This document shows, in pieces, positions 10,405 through 25,400 of a DNA stretch of 64,000 bases. Made by a program: the position numbers and the translations under genes. Below the pieces are notes generated by a model. That model did no database searches and was not told the DNA's origin. It saw only the letters and a program-made list of their open reading frames with translations. Each line of letters begins with the position of its first letter. The first letter of the stretch is position 1. Origin of the DNA: Klebsormidium nitens (Eukaryota; Streptophyta; Klebsormidiophyceae; Klebsormidiales; Klebsormidiaceae); contig DF237020.1 in assembly GCA_000708835.1 (NCBI GenBank), forward strand, positions 1 to 64,000, written 5' to 3'.

Positions 10405-13400
10405 ATGGATCGCTCGGCAGCCTTCCCCTTGGGAAAGCTTATTCTGATCTCCCTTTGCATTGTTTTATGGGCGCCCCAAAGCGCGGCATGGCTGCCCAAA
10501 ACGGCCCATAAATTCGCCGACGCCCCCCACATTCGCCTGCGCTCCGTGTCTCTCCGAGTGTTGGACCATCCTGAATTGTTACTCGGCAGCGATTCAAATG
10601 TTCGGAGCCACCGGAGCATGATGGAGTCTGTCCGAAGAGAGCTAGCCCAGGCGAATACTACGACGGGGGGGTTCAACAGCAGCGTTTTGGAGCAGCTAGG
10701 GTCGCCCCCAATCCAGGTCATGGTGACGCTCTCGGCAGCGGCCATGCTGCAGCCGGACACTTTTGGGAAGTTGAACGATGCGGCGGGGGCGGTGGATAGT
10801 AGTGTTCTGGGGTACCTGCCGGAGGATTCGTATTTACTATTGTGTCCAAACACGACCGCGGCGAAAAAGATTCAGGCGGCACTGCCGGCGGTGGTGTGGA
10901 TGGGGGTGTATGATCCCAGCCATAAGATGGCCCCCGAATGGATACAGATCAGCCAGTGAGTTGTCTTACCATCGACCCTTCCTCTGTCCTCAGGGAAGGA
11001 TTAGTCGACTGCCTAGTTCATGGTATGAGCTCTGCTGTTTTCCTGTTGCTTTGCCTGTAGAATGTACAGAATGTGATCTTACAAGGAAGTCAGGAACTCT
11101 TGGACATTTTGAGTCCAGGAGGACAGGAAGCAATCTTGGAAAAGCGAGCTGCCGCCCAAGTATTTGCAGAACGGAACGTGGAGAAATCATTAGGGCCAGA
11201 TGCTACATGCCAATAATCTATCAAAAGGTACCGGCCTGGGCAGTTTTTGGAGATACAGAATATCTTGAATGCAACGCCAGAATTGCCACTTGTCACATGT
11301 AAAGACGGACTTTTGGACGCAACCTTAGTGTTTGTGAACAATCATTGAATCAAAGACCGTTGCTTGGAGCTAGTGTCAATAGTGCCAGTCTTTAACGGGT
11401 CTTCTTGTGTTGTAGGGTGGTTACGGGGGGCTCGTCCCCTGTGATGTCAAGCGGGGGGGACGCGGGAGCAGAATCGGTGGCTATCGACGATTTGAGCCGG
11501 GTGCTGATCGACGTGCGCCTGCCAGGAAGTGAGCTTTCAACCCGCCCATTCGTCTGCTGTTATGCCTTCTTTCAAACTAGACATCTGAACGCCGCTAGGA
11601 CGAAGCAACTGAGAGATCAGCATGGGATGATGGCTGCCCAGTGGAGTCGGTGACGTAAGTAGGCGATGGGTCAGCCGTTAGCCAGGGTATCGAAGCCCAC
11701 CGGATCACGGAGAGGTTGCTGCTCGAGGGTGCGCTTTTGCTGCGGACGACGTCCTTACAGCCGGAAGTAGCTGACACGTTGAGAGTCCGGTAAAGGGTGA
11801 GAATGCTCATTATCAAAATTGACAGCAATTGTCACGCTCGTTGAAGAACGGCTGTTAAGTATGAGAACGGTGAACCACGTTGAGCCCCTGTCAAGCTTAT
11901 CGCTCCACCCTACAGGTGTTGCCAGCGGCGCTGACGTCAGTACTGACCTGGCGGGCGCGCTGGCAGCCCAGTGGAACGTCAGCCTCAATGTGTACCTTAA
12001 AGCGAACTGCAAGGGTAACGCCATACCCGCTGTGGTGACGAAAGCAGCACGGGATGTCGTCACGGCGGCCACACCCAGCATGTGCCTCAACGTAAGATTT
12101 CCACGTCTGCTAGAGACTGTACTTACGAAATCTGTTACGATTTTACTACAAAACAGAGGTTTTGTAGTGGGTGTGCGGTGTCCGTCATTGTCGACTTAGC
12201 TCGAACTTGAAGCTAGTGTTGGTCTCTTGATAAGGTTTCTCTGGTTGGGCGGGTTAGCTTTTGGATAAACAAACTGCGAGCAGAACGTCCATAGCTTGAT
12301 AGCCGGTTTTGAGCAATTACTTTGCAGTTCCTCGGCTGCTATGAGACCTGGCTGCACGATCGGCTCAAGTTGACATCCAAAGCCATCGCTCGTCGTCCCC
12401 TCTGCGAGGCGCTCGAGAGTCGGGCCACGAGGTGTTTGATCTGTAACAGAAAACGCTTGCTGAAGCTGCTAAAAGGCCCTGTTACGGCTGTGTTGTTCGC
12501 AGATGGCTGTGGCGTGGCTGGCGGGACAGCCGTGGGCGCACTGGGTGGGGCCTCGTCCCGTGACCCGGTTGCATAACATGTACTCTAGCAGGTGAGCCGG
12601 AGAACCTCCGATAAAGTTTAGCAGTTCACAGAAATGCACGCTCCTTCTCGCCAAGCAAACGGTTCAATCACGGTCATTTTTGCGCGCTAGATAGCTAAGG
12701 ACGCCTCAGCTTTAGCCTCACCGACTTCCAATCCCGATAGAAAGGCTTTTCCTAGGTCGGCGTCCCTGTTTACCAACTCGACTGACAGTCAGTCTGACGA
12801 GTATCGACTGCCAAAAAGCGCAAAGGCACAGCTGCGACGGCGACTCTGCACTCTGCTTCTGACACGTGCCACCTTCTCGTTGGTCTCTGTTCAGCCTCAC
12901 CCAGAGCTCTATGGCTCTGGCCCTCAGCCCCGGCGTTACGGACGGCGTCAGTTACGGCACTGCCCGTCCGGTTTGGGACGCGGGAATCATGGGCCAGAAC
13001 CAGATCGTGGGCATGGGCGACAGCGGAGTCGACTGGAACAGGTACGAGGTCGCCGTCTTACAGCTTTTTTAAACTGCTGCCTATCGATTTATCAGAGACG
13101 CCCAGCACGAAGACCTTTGAGTCGGACCACTTCCACTGAGGAGGGCGTACCGTTTTCTTCAGCAGCACGCCTTATCGATGCAGCCGCGCTTCTTGTTGTT
13201 GGAGCGCTTCTTGTTGTTGGATCGCTTTTCGTCTCTATGAGATTAAAGTTCTAACCCTAGATTTGAGTTCTAACCCTGGCTTCTCTGCCAGACGGCCGCC
13301 TACATTTCCGCCTACATCAGCATGTTATCTGCCTTTTATTATGAATGGGTTGAACGTCATACCCTCACGTTTACGCCTGACGTCTGGCTGTGTTCCCTTG

Positions 13401-16400
13401 CGTTGCAGCTGTTACTTCGTCGACCCAGCCGTTCCGGTTCCGGGCCCAACCCACCGGAAAGTGGTGGGCTACCGGCAGCTCTCCGGAGGCGACAACCTGG
13501 ACGGGGAGGGCCACGGGACCCACGTGTGCGGCAGCATCTGTGGCCAGGTGAAAAGACGCCACATGTCCCTTGCTCGCTCTCAAACCGTTTGATTGTTCCT
13601 GAGACCGCTGCCAGGAAATCTATCAGAGTTGAGTTCAGTTGGTGTCTGTCAGAATCTTCCGTCGCGGAAAAGAGCAGGCGTCAAGAGCCCTTTCGGTAAA
13701 AAATTGCTGCGCCATGGGGAAGAAGAGGGAGACAAGGTTGGCGGTCGAGAGGAGATAAGAGTTTGGAACTCCTTGCAAAGCAGTTCTAATTGACAAGAAC
13801 CGGCGCTGACATACATGGTCAACTCATCTAAACGCACCTGGATTAGTCGACTCCGCGGGTTCTTTCGCCACCGTTAAAACAGTTTGCAGATTGAGTACGA
13901 ACAGAACTCATTGTGCTAGGCCTGCGCGCTTTGTTTGGTACGCTGCCAAGTTGCCGCTTTCGAAACAAGTCGCACGGATTCTGAGAAGTGTCCTCATCTC
14001 CGCGTTGCAGGCGGGCGATCTGACGCCTAGCCAGTACGACGGAATGGCCCCCAAGGCTCGCGTGTTTGTGTCCGATATGGGCACCGGGAACGTGGGCTAC
14101 ATCAACCCGCCCTCCGACCTCAATAACGACTACTTCAAGTGAGCGCCTCCGTTTGAGTGGTCTTGGTTTTAAAGTTGAATGGGCTCATTCTCTTGCCTCA
14201 CAGGACGATGAATCATCCAGAAAAAATGGGAACCAGTTTGCTCGTAGGAGGCTTTTCCCCGGAGCGAACTGCTGTTACGTTACTCATTCTCCGGTTTGAC
14301 GCTTGCTACGACTCACATTCCACTACGTAACATCGAACGGATGAAGAATCAGCGTTTGTCCCCGAAGTAGACTGCTCATAAGCGCTGACCCAATATGCGT
14401 CGCCTAAAAGCTTATGTTCGGTGGGGCAGGTACGCGTACGCGGCCGGCGCGCGCATTCACAGCGACTCGTGGGGCACCTCGGACGCGAGCTACTCGTCCA
14501 TGTCGCAGGACGTCGACCAGTTCACGTGGACCAACCAGGTACGCCCACGTGTCTGCGTTTTTCAAAGCACTCTTGCTGGGCAGCCTTCTCTTCAAATCGC
14601 GGTCCCTTATAGTTAAGTTACGGGGTGGTTGAAGAAAGGAGACAGGGCAAAAAGGAGGAGACTCTGACGGCACGTTCAAGAAGCGAGAGCATGTTGGAGG
14701 CCCGGACAAAACGAGGCGGTCCGGCAACGATCGGATCAGCAGCTGTCCATCGTTTTTTGCACGTGGCCGTTGTTGCTGACGCACTCTCTCTCGATCGTTC
14801 TGAGCGGATGCCCGCACTGAGCAGACTCTGGAACAGGACCACAGCATCCGCATTAAGGCGTGTATAACCATTCACAAGTCCTCCGTTTTTTGGCCCAGCA
14901 ACCGTCTCTTCCCCTAGGAGTCGCTGCTGCTGAGCCCTTCTTCTCTTATCTGATCCTTCTCCCATTTTCCCTCCGCAGGACTTCCTGCCTGTCATTGCGG
15001 CCGGCAACTCCGGCGCCCAGCACAACTACGGGCCGACCATCTACGCACCCGCCACCGCCAAGAACGCACTCACAGGTACGAACCTCCTCCCTTGGCACGC
15101 ACTTTAGAGAGCACGAGTCGCTCCAGGGAAGCACGACCCATGTGCAAGACTAGGTTGTCGACCAAAGCGCAGCTTTCCCTGCAACCATCTTTCAAATCGT
15201 GGACAGCTAGTCCGACAAATGGCAGGCCCGATCACCCGCTGCAGTATGGAACCACTTTTGCCTACGCGAGTGAGCCACTAAGATCCTCTTTTTGAGTCCA
15301 AACACGGTTGTGCGGAAGACCAAAGTCTTGCAAAGTGCATAAACCTAAGCGGATCTGTTACGTGGCTCCTCCAGTGGGCGCCACGTGGGGCCCTTTCGGC
15401 CAGAGCGTATACAAAGACCCCGCCGGCAGCTTCATCATGACCTTTGACTTTTCAAAGCTCGGTCAACTTTCAAAACGCACGCAAACCCATGATCGTGCAA
15501 ACACAGAATCTGAGCAAATCCGTTCGTGGTCCTCCAGTGGGCGCCACGTGGGGCCCCTTCGGCCAGAGCGTGTACAAGGAACCCGCCGGCAGCTTCATCA
15601 TGACCGTTACCGGCCCCGCGCTCGACCTGAACGTCTTCAAGGTGTTCAACTCCGGCTTCGGGACCGACTTCAAGAAGCTGACGTCACCGCTGACGGCGGC
15701 AGCGGCCGTCCCGCAGGACGCGTGCTCCGGGCTGACGAATGCCGCGGCGGTGAAGGGGAAGGTGGTGCTCTTGGACCGGGGCACGTGCCTGTTCTCCGTC
15801 AAGGTGCGTTTGCGTGTTCTTTTTATGGGTTTTTTTTTGAGACTCCATCTAGGAATCATCGCGTTCTGATTTGTGGGCTTTTTCGGGTACTCGATTCTGG
15901 CTTTTAGATTCTAGAGGCAGTCGTTCGGGCACCTTTGAGTCGAACGAGGGTTGAATCGGAACTCCGTCCGGCCGTTGATTTGTTCAACACTGTGCTGACT
16001 AGAGTATTGTAGAGTCCGTTGATGTGTTTTGTCGACCTGGACGTGATAGTTGAAGTCAAGCACTTACATCGAGTAATTTCCGCCAAACTGATCTCCCACA
16101 TCATTATCGTAATCTGAACCCCTTCAACTTGTCTGGCAGCAGTCTGAACGTTGTTCGTAACCTCTTCGCTGCTGCAGATCCAAAATGCCCAGACCGCGGG
16201 TGCGGCCGCGGTGCTCATCATGAACACGGACGCATTCCCACCGGGCTACTTCTCCATGAGCGCCGGCACGGCCGCTGGCAGTGTGAATATCCCCGCGGGG
16301 TCGCTGCCCAAGGCGATCGGCGCTATACTGTACGCAGCGCTCAAGGGAAAGACGGCAGTACAGCTCTCGTTTGCGGTGGTGAGTGGGGAAATCGAGTTTT

Positions 16401-19400
16401 GAATGCATAAGCGATGCGCCAGCGCTAAGTAATCAAGCGCTGTCTTTCATAACATCGCTTTCGACAGTGCTTTTACTTGAAGAAACGAATAGTACGGGAA
16501 TAGGTGGACCCGGATCCCTGCTTGTCTGAATCTGGATTTCTTTGATCATGATCATCTATTTGTCAAATTGCTTAATGAAGTCCTTGTTGAGACTCTTAAC
16601 CGCAGGCCTTCTCTTGAGTAGCCCGCTTGCACAAAGCCTGCCTTTGACGAGGTCTCCTTTCCTTTGTATGTTCGACGTCGAATCGAAGGCCTTGTTTCGC
16701 TCCTCGCAGGATTCTCGCACCGATGCGCGATACGACAACGTCGCGAGCTTCAGCAGCGTGGGGCCCACACAAGACGGGCGGATCAAGCCGGAGATTACGT
16801 CCCCCGGTAAGGCTGTTTTATGTGTGCACCTTTAGCTGCCGGCAGACGTCTTCTCCGAGCTCCATTTTTGGGAAGGGGACACGGAAGAGCGCATCTTTGA
16901 CGTCATAACCTGCCGCCTCAAGATTGAAACATACTCCATTCTGCTTTGCACTTCTGCTTTTGCGCTTGGTTGAGGATAATAAATCTTGGTCCAAAGTAAT
17001 TGCAGAGTCAGCGCGCTGCAAGAATCGGAGCGATACTGGAATAGAGACTGGTACCAGGTCCTTTCCGTTACGTGCCAAATCGACCTTGATGCCAAGAAAA
17101 ATATCTAACAGTCAAAGGAACTCGCAGAAACGGCACGTGCTGTTTCCAAAGTGACGGCGATGCACCATATTTGAAGTCCTGCCCTCCTGATCTAGGCAAG
17201 CAGATCTGGAGATTTATGCAAGATGTGCTGACGTCCTGCTCCCGTGCAGGCGACACGGTGCGTTCCGCCAAGAGTTCCGGCCTGCTCAACGACCAGACGT
17301 GCAGCCAGGCGACGATGTCGGGAACTAGTATGGCGACGCCCATCACCGCGGGCTCCGCCGCGCTCGTGCGCCAGTACTACACCGACGGCTGGTACCCAAC
17401 CGGGAAAGCGGTACGCACCAAGGATTTGTGTCGCATTGGTGGACGATTTTGGTGGAAACGAGTCTGCCGGGAGCCTGTCACAAACAGGATATCATATGAG
17501 CGCGTCTTACATGGGTTACCAGTGCACCGAAGGAACGAGTTTGACGTTTGGAGATTGGCAGATTCTGTGCTTTTCAGCCTCTCAAGATCTTGAGACCATG
17601 AACCTGAAGCATACTGGCTTCAAAGACAGCCGACATCATTCACTTGCTTATCCTCCTTCATGAAGGGCCCCGCGTATGATTCAAGTATGATTCAAGTATG
17701 ATTCAAGTATGATTCTTCTTATTTTGGAGTTCTTACTGAGTCTCCGCGCAAGGGCAGGGAAGTCTCCATCATTTCCCCAGTCTGAAGCAGTCTGTGCTTG
17801 CGTGTAGACCCCCTCCAACCGGTTCCAGCCTAGCGGCGCTCTGGTGAAGGCGACTCTGATCAACGGAGCTGCGCTGATGGGCGGAGTAACCGGCGACGGG
17901 TGGCCGATCGACCTGCCGCCGTCAATGACGCAGGTCCGGCACCCGCTGACGTCACCATAGCACTTCTTCTTGAGATCCGATCTTCACCAGGAGCCCGTTC
18001 GGTTTCGCTTCTGGTTTTGAGTATTTCGGCAGTCTGGGCCATTCACAGAGCCTGTTCTCCGTCGGTGCATACAAAGCAGAGAGACATTTTCCAAAATTCC
18101 GCGAGAGTTTCTCACATTCGACGGTTCCGCTGAGTGTAGTCTGGAGCGATGCTACCGTCAGCAGTTCTGACAGTATCGCTTACGTGTCTTGCGACCTACT
18201 TGGGTTTCAGATCACACGCGAACGATCCTTTCGGATTGGTGGATTTGTTTGCGGAACTGATGCAGCAGCCTGTCGGATTTGGGGCAACGTTTGAATCATT
18301 GACCCACTTGTCTTACATAGTTGAACCCATTCCAGCTGGTTCTGACGTCTCTTTGCGCATTGCACAGGGCTTCGGACGAACGTTTTTGGCCAACAGCCTG
18401 AAGCTGCCCAACACGGCCTGGAGCATGTTCGTGCGCAACGGGACGTCCGTGCAGACCAGCAGCGGGCAGCGCTACTGCGTCTCGGTTGGGGCAAACAGCG
18501 GCGACCTCAAAGTCACGCTCGTCTGGTGAGGTCGCCGGGAAACGCCAAAGAAATGAGATTGGAGGAAGAATTTCAGTGCTAGCAGACTTGTGCCAACACC
18601 TCACTGCTAGAGTTTGTGGAGGCGAAAGGTATGCGTCGCACGGGAGTTGATCCGGTCCCCTCGTCAGGAGATGCTAGACTGAGACTGGAAGAACAAGGAG
18701 CAACTTTTGTAATTGAAGTTTGTGTTGGCGGGCTCTCTGTGACTCTGACACGTGTGTGACCAAAGTAACAAGGATCAAATCGGCAAGATGCGGTGCGGAG
18801 GACAGACCTGGAACTTGCTTCCCGGAATGGTGAAAGCAACTTAAGTCAACCACGACCCGAGGAGAGTGACGGAATCTGCTGACGTGTGCAGGCACGACGC
18901 GCCCGCCCTGCTGACCGCGAGCACGGTCCTCGTGAACGATCTCGACCTGGTGGTGACGTCACCTTCGGGGCGGGTATTCCTGGGCAACGGTCAAGCCGAC
19001 CGCATGAACAACGTCGAGCAGGTATGGAGACGCGACAAGGGCATGCCTTTGACTTTGCAAAGGAAACGCCAGCCAAGCCGTAAACCTGCTGTAACCACAC
19101 GATTTGTTCGTTACGAAAAGGAAGCTCACAATCTTGTTCTAAGATCCCTGACTTTTGTTACATCGCCCTTCAATCCATGCTAAAGCTAACGCCAAATCCA
19201 CCGTACCTACGTTAGGCCGGCGACCTTATCATTCTCAACGCTTACTATCGTTCCAGGATTATTCAGAGGCTCTCCGTAATGATTCTGTCCCCGCACACTG
19301 CCGCCGTTTGCTTGTTCGCAGGTCTGGGTGCGCACCCCCGAACAGGGCGTCTACTTTTTGGACGTGAACGGTTACAAGGTGCCCATCGGCAAGACCGGCC

Positions 19401-22400
19401 AGCCCTTCGCTCTAGTTGCCAGAGGCCCGCTCAAGGAGGTGGCGTGCTACGGTACGTGCCCTTGCCTTTTCTGGTTGCACTGTCTGCCGCCCCAACCCTG
19501 CAAGCCGCCGAATCTTTGTCGAAGAGCACGAACAGTCAAGTTGCAGAGTGAAGGCATAACTTGATGAGGAGTCTGCGTTCCCGTTCAGCAGGCGTCTCAA
19601 AGAGACGGTCTCCTGTCGATGCTGGTTAGAAACTCCTCTGCCAGCATCTCTTCCCTTTTTTCGTACACAGAAGCGCTCTCTTTTCTGGGTATACCTCGTG
19701 ATCATAACCCTGCTTGGATTCAAAACAATTCAGCCCTCCGCACTCGGAAAACTTCCAAACCTAGCCGCACTAAACCACTTTGTAACTTGCGACCAACCCA
19801 CGCCCATTCCTACCGCCTCTTTCCAGACGCCCACGTGAGCGGCGGCCCCTCCGGCTTCACCAACAACCGCAGCCCCGTGTTTTACATCAGCGCGACCGCG
19901 GGCGCCAATCTGGTGCTCCAGTGTCGCCTGCAGTGCACCCCGAGCAGCTCCTCGTGCTTCGCCTGGAAGACGTGCACTTCTCCAGTCACGCTCAAGAGCC
20001 TCCCGGATGCGGCCTACACATTCTCCGTCCAGGTAATGACTTTGGCCTCCTTAACCGTGAGGGATTTCCGGGGTTAGGTGGGGGTTTGATGCGGTATTCT
20101 GGGAGGCAACGAACCGGTCGGCGTTGATTTGGAATGCGTCTCCAGCGGGACGAGTCGGCGGCGGGCGCTCTTGCGAGAAACGGAGGTTTGGGTCTATAGA
20201 GGTTCAGATCGAACTGCGTTGCCAAAAATTAAAACTCTGCCCGGGGGGTTTCGGGGTTATGCTCGCAAGACCTTGATTGATGCGCGTGTTTGCCATTTTA
20301 AAGCACGAAGAAAGGTCCGTCTCTATGGCAAATTCGGCATAAGAGTTTTTTCCTCTGTATTAATTACTTTCCTACGCTACCCCACCGTTTACATTTGAGA
20401 GTACGCACTATCACGTCAAGGGCTCCATCGCCCACTGCGTCTTCCGCTCCAATTAGTGGGAGAGCTGACCATCCGTTTGTGACTGTAAACCTGTGACCCC
20501 TAGCAGCTGGTGCTATAACCATCCAAATGCTTACTCATGGAAGCCGAGCACCTTAAGAAGTCGTATTCGTCATCAAACCCTGTCCTTCCTTCTTGGCAGA
20601 TAATCGACACCAAGTACGGCATGCAGAGCACGCCCAGCTCCCAAACCTTCACGGTCCTAACCAAACCCCCCTCAACCACGCTGATGTCTTCCGACGCGCC
20701 CTCCAACGCTGCGACTGCGACTTTCACGTTCACCTCCCCCTCTGCCAACGTGGCATCGTACCAGTGCCAGCTCAACGGTACGAACCTTCGTGCTCCACCC
20801 GCCGATATCGGTACCGTCGTGAGCCAAGAGGGGCGGTCAGACTTAACCCATGGCTGGCAGCCTTGCTTTACCCCGGAGACGTACCAAGGGCAGTTCGACG
20901 GCGATTATATATTCTCAGTGCGGGCAGTCGACCTTGCGGGGAACGTCGATCCGAAGCCGCCCACCTTCTCCTGGAGTGTGAATACGCTCCAACCGAGCGC
21001 CAAGATCACGCAAGCGCCGGGGCTGTACACCAACAACTCCAGCCCAGTGTTCGCATTCACACTGAGCAAGGCCCCTGGGATCACCCCCGGGGTACCAGAG
21101 TGGAACTGCCGCTTGACTCCGGGAGACCCGGGCGCGTTTCAGAAGCTGACGTCATCCGAAGGAGTGGACGGGGAAGAGGCGCAGGCCGCGGCTGCCGCGG
21201 TTAGGCTCGCGCAGGGTTTGGTTATGGGCGGGGTTAATCCTAACCTGCACGACTGGGCGCCCTGTAAGTCCCCGGTGAACTTCACCGGCCTCCCCGACGG
21301 GGCCTATGCGTTCAGCGTCCGGGCGATTGACACTCAGGGCGCCAATGGACTCAGCAATGCCTCTGCGACCGTCGACTTCAGTGTCAACACCGTGCCGCCC
21401 CGCACGGCAGTCCTCTCGCAGCCGCCGGCCCTGGCAGCTGCCACGTCAGCCGCCTTCTACTTCATAAGCTCGGAGCCGGTGACATACTTATGCGAGCTGC
21501 GGTCAGCTTATGCGGTGGATCAAACGCAGTCCAAGTACAACCAGACGGCGACCATTGTCTACTCGTGGAGGGCTTGTTTGTCGCCCATATCTTTCCTGGG
21601 ACTCCAAGATGGATCGTACACTCTCCTTATCCAAGCGACGGATCTGGCCGGAAATGGGGGCGCAACGATGCCGCTCGTATTCGGTCTTGATTCGACGGCG
21701 CCCACTCAGACTATCACGTCGGCCACGGTGCAGACTGGCACACTTCTGGTGAGACTCGACGCCGAAACCTTTGCAAGTAAGCTGCGTGGTGGCAGCGAGG
21801 GCGATGCTGCTGTTCCTACTGCCTGCAGTCTCTAAGGATTCAAAAGAAGGACTGGAATGGACTTCGATTTCGTGGAGCACTTTCTCCAGCTTTCAGTTCT
21901 ATTCCTCTTTGACGAGGATTCCTCGCAGACCGGGAGTTCGAAGCAGAAAGTCTACCCTTTTCTCTTCTAGCCTTCATTCCCGTAAAACAAATACGTGCCA
22001 TTCATTCCTATTGTCAAGCCTCATCATAACCAATATTCACCATCTTCTGTTATGCCAACTGCGATGTTCAAACAAGCCCCAAGCCCCCGAAACCCCCAAA
22101 CCCTTTGTTTCAGGCGACCTTCTCCGGCGCCGACGGCGCGCGCGGCTCCGGGGTGGTGAGCTTCCAGTGCCGGTTAGTCCAAACCGGCCGCACAGCGCCC
22201 GGGTTTACCCCGTGCACGTCTCCGAGCACTTACAGCAACCTGTTCTGGGGGCAGTACAACTTCCAGGTCAAGGCGGTGGATGCCGCCGGGAACGTCGCGG
22301 GTTCGCCCGACGAGTACAACTTCACCATCGCAAACGCCGGCGTTTCCGGGCAGGTGAGAGGGTTCGCATTCAGTTTTGGACGACCTTGAAAATGGCTCCT

Positions 22401-25400
22401 CCTCTTTTGATGTCCCGCTTCGAAAGTCGACTGCAGATCAGGCGCTCTCAAAGCCTTTCGGGTGCTGACGACAAGAGCCCACAAGACGGCAACAGCTTCT
22501 GGTTACAGTTATGATCTGTCTTGTCGGGATGAATATCCTTCGCATTCCCCGTCACCTAGCTGCACGGATGTGCACGGTCCGCGTTTGCCTGATGCGCTGG
22601 ATACCCTGCAGAGCACTCGCACCTTTGTATTGGTCACGGTCCGTTGGATTTTAGATTTGACGCCACGTGTCCTCCCCAGGTCGTCTCCTGGATGCGCGCG
22701 CCCTTCCCCGCCAAGATCTCCAGCCGCACCGCGGCCGCAATCGCGTTCGACGCGAGCGGCGCCGACGGGCTGACGCCGACGCCAAACCTCGGGGGTTTCG
22801 AGTGCAGCCTGGACTCGGGGAGCGTGCTCGCGTGCACGAGCCCCCGGTTCTTCAACATGCTGTCGGAAGGAGAGCACGTCTTCCGAGTGAGAGGCAAGGA
22901 TACAAAGGGGGCGGCCGGGCCGTGGAATGGGTACAGCTGGATCGTAGGTGAGGGATTGAGAGAAGATGGACTCTGGGCTTTCTTCTGGGCTTTCTATGCT
23001 ACCATTGCATAGCTATGGATTCTGGACTTTCTTTCCATTCCATTGCTATAATCACTCCATAGCTATAATCAACCCATAGCTGGACCGCAGGTGAGGTTTG
23101 AGGGGATTAGAGTTCTGGGCTCTAAGTCGGTAACTTAGTACTCTGAGTCCATCCGGTAATTTAGTACCCCTGGATCTGATTACAGAATCCAGTACATTAA
23201 TAAGGATCCGAGGCTTTTGAGTCCAGAACCAAGAATCGTCTAGGGGCCTTCTTGAGTGTTTCAATGATTCACGGGTACAGTATATTGTTGGCTTGTCACC
23301 TGCGTTCAAACGTGTGCCAGGTATGCGGTATCATGTTTTCTTAACCAGCATCAGAACGTGACCTGGACAAATGCGGATATGAAAGGCCAAACTTTGAACG
23401 CGCATCGACAAGAGGGCTTTCTTCAGTTGCGACATAAGAGCCTTCTGCTAGCAGCTCTTAGCTGACATAAGAGGCCTTTTGCTAGCGGCTCTTACCGGAT
23501 TAGAATCGAGTCTCGTTAATTTCGCGGCAAAACACCCTCAGCTCACTGCCAATCTCTCCTCTTCGCAGACACGCAAGCGCCTTCAACGGCCATCACGAGT
23601 CCAAAGTCACTGGTCCTGAACACGATCAGTCCAGTCTTCACGCTTTCCGGTGACGACGGAGCCACCGGAACCGGAATCGACCACTTTGAGTGCAAGCTGG
23701 AAGCCCAAGGGCAGGTCGTTGGCGACCCTTCCGCCGCGGAATCCGTCAGCAACTCGACCGGAATGCTGGTCAACTGGAAGCTGCACGACTGGCAGGCGTG
23801 CGGCGTGTCAACGTCGTTCCAGCAGCTGCCGAACGGGCTCTACAGGTACGCGCACTCACTTGACGAAACAGGGTCTGTGCGCTGGAGAGCTGAAATGTCT
23901 TGCGTCCTGGGCCATCCGAAATATCGATTCCTGAAGTTTGGATGTCGGTGTCTGATCAGATCCTCTTTAGGTCTTTGAGAGACGGGAAAGCATTTCCAGA
24001 ACTACTTCTTTCCGAGCCTTTCATTTCGGACATGTGGAGTCGAATTTCACGCTTGTCCCCCGGTGCGATCATAAACAGGCCCGCCCACCCCAACATCCTG
24101 TGAATCTTTACAATTATTCTTTTGGCGGCCTTACGAGGCCATTGATATATCAGCCTCCAAAACCCCTAACCCATGCCCCGTGCCAGGTTCTCCGCGCGCG
24201 CGGTGGACGAGGCGGGCAACGCGGACCCGAGCCCCGACTTCCGCGACTTCTTGGTGAACAAGTGGGTCGTCGAGCTGGAGGCCTTCTCCGCGAGCAGCAG
24301 CCCGCTCGTGCTGCCGCCCTCGTCGGACGTCGTCCAGTGCGACCAGGGAGCGCGTACGTCCGCACACGCCCTGCGCTTCTAAGCTTTTAGCTTTTCTTGA
24401 CCACCTATTTGGGGTTCTAGGGTTTAGCGTTCCCTGTTTGCTTCCATGAGAATATGGGGGAGGGTATCGCAGATCTGTTCAGGATTTCGTGCCGAAATTT
24501 CATCCGTGGACGTCACCAGAAGGATGCACTCACTATGGGACGTTGATGCTCCTTTTTCGACTGTTTAATTTCATCGCTGTAAGGGCCAAACGCTTCGAGC
24601 CGCACCAGGAGAACGAAGAAATTGCTCCTTTCCACTGTATCCTGAAAGTGGGCTGTTTAACAGACGTGCTCCGAGCTCCATAGTGTAGGGATGTCTAAAT
24701 CAAGTAATGACCTTCTTTCCAGTACTATTGCTCGACCGGATTTCTCAACCTCTTGTCATTTATCCACAGCGAGCTGCCAATTCACGGTCGGACTGGACGG
24801 TGCTGCCGTCAGCGCCTTCGGCGGCCGCGTCATCGCGCTGTTCCCGGGATCGCCCTCTGCGACGTTCCCCAGGTGAGCCGCCACCTGTCCAAAATCCGGA
24901 CGATGGATACCGCTTGCAGCTGTTCCGTACGGCGGCTCGAGCGTCATGCTGACGTCAGTACGTGCATTTTTGAAGCACCGGTGTCCACAGCCAGAGTTAT
25001 GGGCTGCCAAGAATCGAAAGAACAGACGTTGGTATAAGCGAAAAAGACGAGGGTTTGCGACTTGTTCTGAGGGTTGCTTGTCGCTCTCCGCTCGTTCAAT
25101 TGCTTCAACTTTGCCACATGTCTATGATGCTGTTGCCGCGCACTACATCCGCTTTCAGCCATTTCGACCCGGACATGGGTCGCTTCTCCGTTGAATCGAC
25201 AATAGCCCGGGCTTTTGAACCCCGAGCTTTTTGGCCCGCTTCACAAACCGCTCACCGTACGCAGTTTATGCCTGGATCGCAGAGCATTCAAATCCGACAC
25301 CCGCAACATCATGAAGCTCAAAATCGTAGAGCCGCAAAAGATTCAGATTTGAATTCGCTATTTCCCGCATTTCGCCCCGCAGCTTCTCCCTGAGCAGCGG

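Noticed and set aside
10158-10853. 231-codon minus-strand frame
   Set aside because: It lies antisense to subtilase exon 1, which has a signal peptide and joins in phase to 28 further exons.
20593-21204. 203-codon Arg-rich plus-strand frame
   Set aside because: Overlaps exon 19 of the subtilase in another frame; a by-product of GC-rich codon use.
21771-22514. 247-codon plus-strand frame
   Set aside because: Runs across an intron and exon 20 out of frame with the Ig-like repeat coding sequence.
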